Notes: generated from the sequence alone by a model not told the origin. Shown: positions 1 to 5,245, counted from the stretch's first letter. The stretch is DNA of 5,638 nt from JAVBKB01 sp031554275 (GCA_031554275.1 JAVBKB010000076.1:1-5638); one strand, 5' to 3'. A program made the numbers and translations.

Positions 1-204
1 ATCACTCCCAGGTACATTCGCTACATTCACATTCGTAGTTGAAGTTACTTGTGTACCACCTGTTGGCGCTGTGAACCAGCCGTTAAATGTATAACCTGTC
101 TTTGTTGGTCCTCCTGGAATGGCGCCACCATAGGCTGAGTCGTACGTTACACTTGCTTGTGCAGGTGTAGGCGATCCTCCATTTGGATTGAAATCGACTT
201 TGAT
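1..204 (-). repeat. InlB-type repeat unit 2 (cut by window edge)
   Basis: Residues 453-520 of the surface protein. It begins KVDFNPNGG and contains TKTGYTFNGWFTAPTGGT in register with unit 1. About eight residues of the 76-residue period are missing because the window ends, so more units may follow outside it. Confidence 0.8.
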
Positions 205-1560
205 TCCTGCCTTCGCTGTCCACTGTGCATGCAGTGTGTGGGCAGCGCTATTCGTTACTGTCGTGCTAGCATCTACCTTTGTCCCACCTGTTGCTGCAGT
301 ATACCAGCCGTTAAATGTGTAACCTGTCTTTGTCGGCGCTCCTGATACTGCCGTATCATAGGTTGAACCAAGGATAACCTGAGTTGGCCCAGGTGTTGGT
401 GTACCACCATGTGTATCATAATCAACATCAACCTTCACTACGGCTGCTACATTGACATAGACTGATGAAAGCCCCGATGTCAATCCTTCAGTGTCTTCCG
501 CATATATCTTGATTTCATGAACACCTGCACTTAATCCTGCTGGTAGAGTCCCGGAAAACGGATTATTGTTTGGCTTATTCGTATTTGGATAAGGTCCACC
601 TAGCAAAACTGGTGCTCCATCGTCTACTTGATAGTAAATCTCTGCATTAGCACTTTCGTAGTCTTTCCATGTACCAGTCACTGGAATCGTGTCTGCTGAG
701 GTAATCGCTAGAGGTGCCGCTGATGTACCCGTAGGCGAAGTCAATGAAAGTTCCGGTGGGGTGTTATACGAACTCAAAGAAATGGTGAACGAAGCAACAA
801 ACTGCTCACCTGAAGCAAGCGTTTTCTGAGGCCACCACATTACAATAGTAGTATCTGTACCAGCTGGTAACAATGTCCGTGATACCGCCGACGGATTATA
901 CTGTAATCCGGTGCTATAGTCACTAAAGAAATACGCTGCAGTTCCATTTGCAACACTGGTGTTAAATGCTTGAGCTACCCATTTATCAACATTGGTTACT
1001 CCATAACTGTTGAAAGCTCTCACGATATACTGATATCCACCTGCTTTTGCAGTAGCACCAACATTTCCCGCTAATGCATACAAGGGTACAGTATCATCGC
1101 CATTAAGTTTAGAATCCAAAACTTGTTTGAGTGTTACATTTCTTGTCGTAGCATTTGTATTCTTGATTGTGTATTTCACTTGAACTGCAACTTCGTTAAG
1201 AGGGATAGCTTCTGTTGTAAGCTCTAACCCACCTAGTGTGTATTTCATTCCTTTCGCTCCATTCGGGCCACTAAAGAGTGTTTTCCCAGTGGGAGTATTC
1301 GGAACTTTATATATCGATGAGGTTCCAGAGGGAATATCAGACTTTAATAACGTCGAACTTGTGTATCCATTAGCATGTAACATAGTAATATTGGGATTGA
1401 CATGATTAATGTCTAATGCTGTTGCATCAAACGCATTGTTCCAATAATCTCCAATCCCCGCTGCCTTAGCAGTCTTCGAAGTTACACCTGTGAATTGACT
1501 GCCTGACAAAACCAAAAGAACAGACATCAAAACTAATATTGCTTTTTTTGCTATCTTCAT
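1..1560 (-). CDS. Secreted surface protein with Ig-like module and InlB-type repeats (partial, 3' end outside window)
   Basis: An open frame of 520 codons runs from an ATG at 1558-1560 to the window edge with no stop, so the C-terminus and any wall anchor are not visible. Residues 1-34 form a typical Sec signal peptide: KIAKK, then a hydrophobic core, then a likely cleavage near AKA-A at 31-34. Residues about 36-262 are a beta-rich region I do not recognise, with MWWPQ at 241-245. Residues about 266-372 resemble a bacterial Ig-like module (NTPPELSL at the start, GVHEIKIYAED near the end). Residues 377-452 and 453-520+ are two Listeria-Bacteroides repeat units sharing GYTFNGW, the hallmark of InlB B-repeats. 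The start is supported by AAAGGAG six nucleotides upstream. Family knowledge suggests adhesion or cell-wall association; the ligand is unknown. The gene is visibly richer in GC than the spacer upstream of it. Confidence 0.9.
   Translation of the reverse strand, partial: MKIAKKAILVLMSVLLVLSGSQFTGVTSKTAKAAGIGDYWNNAFDATALDINHVNPNITMLHANGYTSSTLLKSDIPSGTSSIYKVPNTPTGKTLFSGPNGAKGMKYTLGGLELTTEAIPLNEVAVQVKYTIKNTNATTRNVTLKQVLDSKLNGDDTVPLYALAGNVGATAKAGGYQYIVRAFNSYGVTNVDKWVAQAFNTSVANGTAAYFFSDYSTGLQYNPSAVSRTLLPAGTDTTIVMWWPQKTLASGEQFVASFTISLSSYNTPPELSLTSPTGTSAAPLAITSADTIPVTGTWKDYESANAEIYYQVDDGAPVLLGGPYPNTNKPNNNPFSGTLPAGLSAGVHEIKIYAEDTEGLTSGLSSVYVNVAAVVKVDVDYDTHGGTPTPGPTQVILGSTYDTAVSGAPTKTGYTFNGWYTAATGGTKVDASTTVTNSAAHTLHAQWTAKAGIKVDFNPNGGSPTPAQASVTYDSAYGGAIPGGPTKTGYTFNGWFTAPTGGTQVTSTTNVNVANVPGSD
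205..432 (-). repeat. InlB-type (Listeria-Bacteroides) repeat unit 1
   Basis: Residues 377-452 of the surface protein. The unit begins VDVDYDTHGG, carries TKTGYTFNGWYT near its middle and ends near LHAQWTA. It is exactly 76 codons from the next unit. At DNA level, the stretch from 303 to about 333 is nearly identical to that from 75 to about 105, which points to recent tandem duplication or strong constraint. Confidence 0.82.
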
Positions 1561-1566
1561 ATTTTT

Positions 1567-1573
1567 CTCCTTT
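1567..1573 (-). promoter_or_regulatory. Ribosome binding site of the surface protein gene
   Basis: AAAGGAG on the minus strand, six nucleotides before the ATG. It fixes the start of the surface protein immediately ahead of its signal peptide. Confidence 0.85.
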
Positions 1574-1574
1574 G

Positions 1575-1622
1575 CAATTGAGTCGAACAAATCTGAAACT
1601 CTTCGTTCAAAAGCTCATCACT
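1575..1622 (-). repeat. Leader repeat copy A, next to the surface gene
   Basis: This segment lies in the 5' untranslated leader of the surface gene and ends two nucleotides before its AAAGGAG. It runs AGTGAT, GAGCTTT, GTTTC, GATTTGTTC, ACT, CAATTG in order, and all these blocks recur in the same order and strand at 1922-1975. About 40 of 48 positions agree with gaps. TTGAAC-GAA and TTTGTTCGA can pair with one bulged base, so it may form a hairpin in the mRNA. Its role is unknown. Confidence 0.65.
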
Positions 1623-1846
1623 TCTTTTTAATTCAACCAAAAGATACTTGCCTCACAGTACAAATGTCGTCATCTTAATAATCTGAAATTTCCTGATAGA
1701 ACTAGAACACTTCAGTTATTTCTAAAGATTATCAATTTGCGAATATCAAAATCTTTTAGAATAAAAATTCATTAATTATTGGTTTAGAAGTTACACATTC
1801 CTCATGTAACCATCAGCTAACTGTTTGATATCTTCTTGAAACGGTT

Positions 1847-1868
1847 ATTCTGCTTTGTTTGGCAGAAT
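1847..1868. repeat. Perfect 7-bp inverted repeat
   Basis: ATTCTGC at 1847-1853 and GCAGAAT at 1862-1868 are exact reverse complements with an 8-nt loop. Neither side is followed by a T-run, so it is not a typical intrinsic terminator. It lies nine bases from another perfect inverted repeat at 1877-1915. Confidence 0.6.
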
Positions 1869-1876
1869 GTCTAGCT

Positions 1877-1915
1877 CATCTGTAATTGTTAATCAATTTG
1901 CCATTCCAACAGATG
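1877..1915. repeat. Perfect 7-bp inverted repeat with nested AATTG/CAATT
   Basis: CATCTGT at 1877-1883 and ACAGATG at 1909-1915 are exact reverse complements separated by 25 nt. AATTG and CAATT inside the loop can also pair. With the neighbouring repeat at 1847-1868 and leader copy B just beyond, this forms a run of possible hairpins that reads on the minus strand as B, then this one, then 1847-1868. Confidence 0.5.
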
Positions 1916-1921
1916 GTCGTA

Positions 1922-1975
1922 CAATTGAAGTGAACAAATCGGAAACTTCCTATTGCTCGAAAGCTCAATATCACT
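1922..1975 (-). repeat. Leader repeat copy B, no gene attached
   Basis: A diverged direct copy of the segment at 1575-1622, same strand, about 350 bp further upstream. The possible hairpin is kept: GAGCAA pairs with TTGTTC, and GGAA-gt-TTCC can form inside it. No ribosome binding site or start codon follows CAATTG here, unlike copy A. It may be what is left of a duplicated promoter-leader whose gene was lost, or a repeated binding site. Confidence 0.6.
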
Positions 1976-1987
1976 GTTTACTACATT

Positions 1988-2016
1988 TTGAGAATCTTAA
2001 TCTTTAACAAAATAAT
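1988..2016 (+). promoter_or_regulatory. Candidate sigma-A promoter ahead of a non-coding unit
   Basis: TTGAGA at 1988-1993 and AATAAT at 2011-2016 are separated by exactly 17 nt. Each matches the vegetative consensus (TTGACA, TATAAT) at five of six positions. The DNA is AT-rich, so chance matches are common. What raises it above background is a strong same-strand terminator about 175 bp downstream with no gene between them. Confidence 0.4.
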
Positions 2017-2022
2017 CAACTT

Positions 2023-2199
2023 AAAATAGTTTACCCCAAGAATTAGGCCAGTCCTAATACCGCAACTAAAGCAATTCCACCACCTTCCATTCAGTTTAGG
2101 AAAACGCTGAGCTATTCCCTTTAAATAGCAAAAGAATAGAGTCGTTACCGTTCCACATTATTACGAGGACGGCATTCGACAAATCCTGCCGTTTTTTTT
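2023..2199 (+). ncRNA. Candidate structured small RNA, about 177 nt
   Basis: The predicted transcript starts about seven bases after the -10 element at 2011-2016 and ends in the T-run of the terminator at 2169-2199. There is no ATG, GTG or TTG on the plus strand between 2023 and 2168, so a peptide is unlikely. Two perfect hairpins precede the terminator. One pairs ATTAGG at 2042-2047 with CCTAAT at 2053-2058 across a 5-nt loop. The other pairs GCTATT at 2111-2116 with AATAGC at 2124-2129 across a 7-nt loop. I recognise no known RNA family. The exact start is inferred from the promoter match. It may act in trans, or the terminator may belong to a lost gene. Confidence 0.4.
2169..2199 (+). terminator. 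Intrinsic terminator with no gene upstream
   Basis: ACGGCA at 2169-2174 pairs with TGCCGT at 2187-2192 across a 12-nt loop, followed by eight T residues at 2192-2199. The polarity is clearly plus. No plus-strand gene precedes it in the window; the only candidate transcript is the unit starting near 2023. Confidence 0.75.
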
Positions 2200-2639
2200 A
2201 ACTAATTTTTCAGTAGTGTTGAAGATTATTCTAAATCCACTATCAAAACCTCTGCGTAACGTCCATTGCGTCTACACAACAATGTTCATAATATGTGAAT
2301 TGTACTTTCAATTGCCCTTGTCACCATCTCATATTCTCATATCATCAAGAGGGAACAGACTTGGAGAGTACGACTTTAGATCTTCTTTTCGCTAATTACG
2401 AACCAAAAGTTTACACAAACATAAAATTCATTTAGAGTTCAAAATGAAACGTATCTGCATTTTATTAATTTTTGCAACTAACTACACTCCGTTATATGTG
2501 ATTAAGCGATATTATTATTCAATCTCAATACAAAAATTTATCAAAGGTATCCAAAAAGCATTTCTGAACAAAAAGAATCTACAAACAACTTGAATTAATT
2601 GAGTCAATTTCAAAATGATTTTAATCTTAATTTTATTAG

Positions 2640-2694
2640 AAAACAGTCGCTTTCCTCAGGGAATTCACGAGCCCACAGAGACCTCCTGTTTTTT
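2640..2694. repeat. GC-rich palindromic element flanked by AAAACAG/CTGTTTT
   Basis: AAAACAG at 2640-2646 and CTGTTTT at 2686-2692 are exact reverse complements. They enclose 39 bases that are much richer in G and C than the DNA on either side. The T-run at 2689-2694 could allow termination on the plus strand. The sharp composition boundary suggests an inserted small repeat, loosely like the short interspersed GC-rich palindromes I know from Bacillaceae spacers. That resemblance is from memory and unverified. Confidence 0.4.
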
Positions 2695-3162
2695 CAACAA
2701 AATTTTGGAAGTTGCTATTTGATATAGGTTAGAACTCCTTATAACATAGTGCTTTTGAATTATAAAATTGACTTAATCACAAGTCATTATGGGGAGAATT
2801 ACGAAGGAATTGCTGAAACATAGAATTTTCATAAGAAACCAAAAACACTATTGGGAGATAGAATCGTCCTGAGGATTATTGACAACAATCATACTTTAGT
2901 TAGTAATCTTTAACCATAGGTTTATGTTGGGCGTGAAAGGAATTATTTCCACAATAATCTCTCTGAACTAAATATTCCAAGACGTTTTCTTTTTTTATCG
3001 AATTGTCTACTTGTTATTCAAATGTTACGTTGGCTCTTTCTCCAAAAGGAATCTAGACATCTTCAAAGGCCACAACTTTTAAACAAGTATTGCTGATTAC
3101 CCATTTTTAGATGTTTTATGGTGAGTTAATGAGATTAGCCCATGCAAACATGCAGTCATTGA

Positions 3163-3171
3163 CATAAATTA
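3163..3171 (+). promoter_or_regulatory. Possible sporulation -10 element ahead of the YjcZ-family gene
   Basis: CATAAATTA fits the sigma-K -10 consensus CATANNNTA and lies 30 bases before the start codon, leaving a short leader with the ribosome binding site. No AC dinucleotide lies 16-17 bases upstream, so the -35 match fails. Another sporulation sigma factor or an activator could be involved. Confidence 0.35.
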
Positions 3172-3187
3172 TCATGAAATCATTTAT

Positions 3188-3195
3188 GGAGGTGA
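3188..3195 (+). promoter_or_regulatory. Ribosome binding site of the YjcZ-family gene
   Basis: GGAGGTGA is a near-perfect anti-16S match, six nucleotides before the ATG at 3202. It is strong evidence that this very short frame is translated. Confidence 0.88.
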
Positions 3196-3201
3196 CTTTA
3201 T

Positions 3202-3339
3202 ATGTGGGGTTACGGATACGGCGGCGGATGCTGCGGTGGTGGCTACAACTACGGTGGTGGCGGCGGCTACGGATCAACTTTTGTGCTAATTGTTGTACTT
3301 TTCATCTTGCTAATCATTGTTGGCGCAAGTTTCATCTAA
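3202..3339 (+). CDS. yjcZ: YjcZ-family sporulation micropeptide
   Basis: A 45-residue protein with the two-part build of the YjcZ family. Residues 1-25 are rich in glycine and tyrosine (MWGYGYGGG, a CC pair at 10-11, then NYGGGGGYG). Residues 26-45 form one hydrophobic segment, TFVLIVVLFILLIIVGASFI, that can span a membrane. Family members are small, made during sporulation and often present in several copies per genome; the related SscA has a role in spore coat assembly. The molecular function of this member is unknown. It lies directly upstream of spoVIF on the same strand, the order I recall for B. subtilis yjcZ-spoVIF, which is why the symbol is used. It has its own strong ribosome binding site and terminator, so it is probably a separate transcript. 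Confidence 0.93.
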   Translation: MWGYGYGGGCCGGGYNYGGGGGYGSTFVLIVVLFILLIIVGASFI

Positions 3340-3345
3340 TAACAT

Positions 3346-3375
3346 AAAGCGCTTCAGCTTTTGCTGAGGCGTTTT
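3346..3375 (+). terminator. Intrinsic terminator of the YjcZ-family gene
   Basis: A 13-pair stem, including two G-T pairs, joins 3346-3358 to 3363-3375 across a TTTT loop and ends in TTTT. It begins six bases after the stop codon, separating this gene from spoVIF. Confidence 0.85.
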
Positions 3376-3384
3376 GTCATAAAT

Positions 3385-3425
3385 AATCTGAAACGAAATC
3401 AGATTGCACCTACCTCCCTGCAATC
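3385..3425. repeat. Two overlapping inverted repeats upstream of spoVIF
   Basis: AATCTG at 3385-3390 pairs with CAGATT at 3400-3405. GATTGCA at 3402-3408 pairs with TGCAATC at 3419-3425. They share GATT, so the two structures exclude each other. The second spans the -35 end and spacer of the sigma-K-type promoter, so it may be a protein-binding site rather than an RNA structure. Confidence 0.5.
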
Positions 3426-3435
3426 ACATAACATA
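3408..3435 (+). promoter_or_regulatory. Sigma-K-type promoter of spoVIF
   Basis: AC at 3408-3409, a 17-nt spacer and CATAACATA at 3427-3435 match the sigma-K consensus AC-N16/17-CATANNNTA in full. It gives a leader of roughly 40 nt before the start codon. Late mother-cell expression fits what is known of spoVIF. Confidence 0.6.
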
Positions 3436-3467
3436 CAAAGACTAACGTATGTTGTTCAACTTTGATT

Positions 3468-3475
3468 AGGGGAGG
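3468..3475 (+). promoter_or_regulatory. Ribosome binding site of spoVIF
   Basis: AGGGGAGG, the only strong site near the frame. Its 8-nt spacing to the GTG at 3484 favours that codon over the TTG at 3481, though both are possible. Confidence 0.85.
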
Positions 3476-3483
3476 AAATCTTG

Positions 3484-3747
3484 GTGGATAGTGGTTTTTT
3501 TAAAAATATGGAGAAGAAAACAGGCGTCAATATGAAGGAAATCCTTGAATTGGCAAACTCCTTACAAAGCGCGAATTTCAAAGATGAGGCAACTGTACGA
3601 AGTGTAATCAAGCGTGTTGCGAAAATTGCAAATCGTAATGTTGCCAAAGATGTTGAGGATAAACTTGTGCAGTCCATCATTAATGATGGTAAACAGCTAG
3701 ACATTAATTCTATTACAAAAATGATGAATAAAACGATCAAAGAATAG
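3484..3747 (+). CDS. spoVIF: Stage VI sporulation protein F (SpoVIF)
   Basis: An 87-residue protein with the SpoVIF signature through its length: FFKNMEKKTG near the start, ILELANSLQSANFKDE at about 19-34, then VRSVIKRVAKIANRNV, and a C-terminal helix with SITKMMNKTIKE. The length matches the family, about 85-90 residues. In B. subtilis, SpoVIF (YjcC) is a mother-cell protein needed for proper spore coat assembly through the GerE-dependent step. The start is a choice between TTG at 3481 and GTG at 3484. AGGGGAGG at 3468-3475 lies 5 nt from TTG and 8 nt from GTG. GTG is preferred for the better spacing and because it gives the usual short MD..FF N-terminus. It follows the YjcZ-family gene but has its own promoter match and terminator. 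Confidence 0.94.
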   Translation: MDSGFFKNMEKKTGVNMKEILELANSLQSANFKDEATVRSVIKRVAKIANRNVAKDVEDKLVQSIINDGKQLDINSITKMMNKTIKE

Positions 3748-3774
3748 CACTCTTCAAGCAAGTGCTATTTTTTT
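3743..3774 (+). terminator. Intrinsic terminator of spoVIF
   Basis: AATAGCACT at 3743-3751 pairs perfectly with AGTGCTATT at 3761-3769 across a 9-nt loop, followed by a run of T up to 3774. The TAG stop codon at 3745-3747 lies inside the stem. Confidence 0.87.
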
Positions 3775-3998
3775 GATTTTTTCCAGAAAATGATTTTTCA
3801 GCTCGCAAGACCCAAAATGCAAGTATATCGAGAATATTCAAGCACTTTTTTAACAAAGCAAGATGGAAATTCATCACAAGGCATTCTCTATTCTATCAGG
3901 AACCAAGATGAGCTTGGGGTTTGTACCATGCCACCTAGTTACTGACTTCAATAATTTCAACCGAATAATTCCTGAAACCATTTCACGTAATGTATAGT

Positions 3999-4033
3999 GG
4001 GACGTACTCCTGTGAGAACGTCCCGTTTTTTTT
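3999..4033 (+). terminator. Strong plus-strand terminator facing the minus-strand operon
   Basis: GGGACGT at 3999-4005 pairs with ACGTCCC at 4018-4024. The helix continues as CTC/GAG past an A-A mismatch to a CTGT loop, and eight T residues follow at 4026-4033. On the minus strand the hairpin follows the stop codon of the GyrI-like gene closely but has no T-run after it, so it is mainly a plus-strand signal. No plus-strand gene lies between it and the spoVIF terminator. It may catch read-through from spoVIF, or be left from a lost gene. Confidence 0.82.
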
Positions 4034-4035
4034 CA

Positions 4036-4512
4036 CTATTTTGCAACGACTGGAACCCAAATTTCCATTTTGTAATCATCTTTCCCTAAGTCACCTGGTA
4101 AATAGACTTCAAGATCAGGAGTGCCTGCATGTTTGTAATCTGAGTTTGGAAACCATTCTTGATAGATTGTTTCCCAAGATTGAGTGATGACTTGATCAAC
4201 CCGACCAATTGAATCAAAAACAGCCCAAGTTGAGGCTGGAATTTCTGCCTTCGGGAAAATTTTCGGTGCTTGATCAGAATCTTCAATCGCGATCATATAA
4301 GTAAATGAATTCTCTTCCGCATCAAAACTTAAGCAGACACCCATTAAACCTAATTCACCAGATGCTGGCATTAGTAAACTGAGGAACCCTCCGTCTGCCA
4401 TGCACTCATCCCAAAGGGAAGAAATCTGCTCAAATTTGTTACCATTACAATCAATTTTCTCTGACCGCCCTGTTACTCTAAATGCTTCTTTCTCAATAAT
4501 TCTGTAATCCAT
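4036..4512 (-). CDS. GyrI-like / AraC effector-binding domain protein
   Basis: A 158-residue protein made of a single GyrI-like small-molecule-binding domain. It opens with the usual DYRIIEKEAFRVTG. The middle has LGLMGVCLSFDAEE, and the end holds the most typical block: SWETIYQEWFPNSDY, then GTPDLEVYLPGD and finally YKMEIWVPV. The family occurs as the ligand sensor of AraC/MerR-type regulators such as Rob and BmrR and as stand-alone proteins. No DNA-binding helix-turn-helix is present, so it is not a transcription factor by itself; ligand binding, hydrolysis or sequestration are possible roles. It is the second gene of an operon: its ATG lies 1 nt from the stop of the upstream gene, and its AAAGGAG at 4521-4527 lies inside that gene, 8 nt away. 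The ligand is unknown. Confidence 0.93.
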   Translation of the reverse strand: MDYRIIEKEAFRVTGRSEKIDCNGNKFEQISSLWDECMADGGFLSLLMPASGELGLMGVCLSFDAEENSFTYMIAIEDSDQAPKIFPKAEIPASTWAVFDSIGRVDQVITQSWETIYQEWFPNSDYKHAGTPDLEVYLPGDLGKDDYKMEIWVPVVAK

Positions 4513-4513
4513 C

Positions 4514-5245
4514 TCATGATCTCCTTTGACTGAATAGATATGTAATTCTTTTGTATAAATTAATGAAGTGAACCATCCAGTGCTTACCGGAAGCCCAAGT
4601 CACCTGTTTCATCTTACCGCCTCGAATGATATATACATCCCCAAAAAGTTGAATTCCATCCTTTGTGGCAACAATTGCACTTTGATTGCATAAGCCATAG
4701 ACATTTCTTCTAATAGAAGTTGGTTTAAGCTCTTTGATCATCCACAAATTATAAAACTGAAAATGCGGTGAAATCGTTACATCAACTAAACCCAATCCAT
4801 CAAATTCAATTGTTTTCAGTTCAAATCCATCTGGGATACAGACAGATTCAGTCACCATATTCATTGCACCAGCGCTTACTCCGATCACAACTTTCTGAAA
4901 CTTTTTGATCCAATGCTCCAATTGATATTCTGATAAGAATGCTTGCTGCTGCAAAGTATCATCATTTAATAAATAAATGCACGAGGCATCTTTCATATGG
5001 CTTGCTGCCATCTCTTTTGTCATTCGATGATCTAACACAACAATTGAATGAAAATGGATCTCTATTTGCTGAAACCATCTAGATGCCCTTGCCACACAGA
5101 AATCTGTTCGTGCATGATTGTCAACCTGCGATGCGATGAAGACAAGCTTCTTTCTCTCGATCACATCTTTCTGCAGCTTACGTGCGATTTCATTCGGAAA
5201 GCCTAGTTCCCCATTGAAACCACTGAACAAATAATACTTTACCAT
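4514..5245 (-). CDS. Peptidase S51 / class I glutamine amidotransferase-like protein
   Basis: A 243-residue protein of the peptidase E-like fold. A YYLFSGF strand opens it, KLVFIAS follows at 33-39, and the nucleophile elbow GVSAGAMN places the serine at 124. His161 (ISPHF) lies 37 residues later and Asp196 72 residues later. In Salmonella PepE, as I recall, the Ser120-His157-Glu192 triad has the same spacing, so the triad is probably Ser124-His161-Asp196. PepE cleaves Asp-X dipeptides; the substrate here is unknown and may differ, because the usual GGN(T/P) turn before the elbow reads LNDDT at 93-97. About 20 residues at the end (from KHWMVHF) look like an unusual tail. The start follows AAGGTGAG by 5 nt. 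It heads a two-gene operon with the GyrI-like gene. Confidence 0.9.
   Translation of the reverse strand: MVKYYLFSGFNGELGFPNEIARKLQKDVIERKKLVFIASQVDNHARTDFCVARASRWFQQIEIHFHSIVVLDHRMTKEMAASHMKDASCIYLLNDDTLQQQAFLSEYQLEHWIKKFQKVVIGVSAGAMNMVTESVCIPDGFELKTIEFDGLGLVDVTISPHFQFYNLWMIKELKPTSIRRNVYGLCNQSAIVATKDGIQLFGDVYIIRGGKMKQVTWASGKHWMVHFINLYKRITYLFSQRRS

Larger units (their letters stand above)
1574..3187. other. Long AT-rich spacer without a convincing gene
   Basis: Both strands were read for open frames with ribosome binding sites and none is convincing; the longest candidate is a 49-codon plus-strand frame at 2444-2593 with no good site. There is no tRNA or rRNA. The spacer does hold structure, annotated separately: leader repeats A and B, inverted repeats at 1847-1868 and 1877-1915, a promoter-to-terminator unit at 1988-2199, and a GC-rich palindromic element at 2640-2694. 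The stretches 2200-2639 and 2695-3150 show nothing I can support. The size is unusual for a compact Firmicute genome and suggests gene decay or a regulatory region. Confidence 0.7.

Noticed and set aside
157..345. 62-codon plus-strand open frame rich in cysteine
   Set aside because: It is antisense to the InlB repeat region of the surface gene and arises from the repeated codons there. It has no ribosome binding site.
1847..1915. CRISPR-like array or riboswitch
   Set aside because: There are two different inverted repeats rather than regular direct repeats with spacers, and no known riboswitch core motif or downstream gene.
2043..2090. Minus-strand MEGGGIALVAVLGLA, slightly like a YjcZ-family sequence
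   Set aside because: Only 15 residues with no ribosome binding site. The likeness is compositional, and the DNA is better explained by the plus-strand hairpin unit.
2444..2593. 49-codon plus-strand frame starting MKRICILLIF, hydrophobic then basic
   Set aside because: No good ribosome binding site precedes it, it matches no family I know, and a frame of this length is expected by chance in 1.6 kb of AT-rich DNA.
3456..3761. 101-codon minus-strand frame
   Set aside because: It is the antisense shadow of spoVIF, which has the family signature and a strong ribosome binding site.
3790..3945. 51-codon plus-strand frame downstream of spoVIF, in the same frame as spoVIF
   Set aside because: It has no ribosome binding site and lies behind the spoVIF terminator. 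It could be a C-terminal remnant, but nothing in it is recognisable.
3990..4286. Overlapping frames at 3990-4187 (+) and 4086-4286 (-)
   Set aside because: Both are alternative-frame shadows of the GyrI-like gene and have no start signals of their own.
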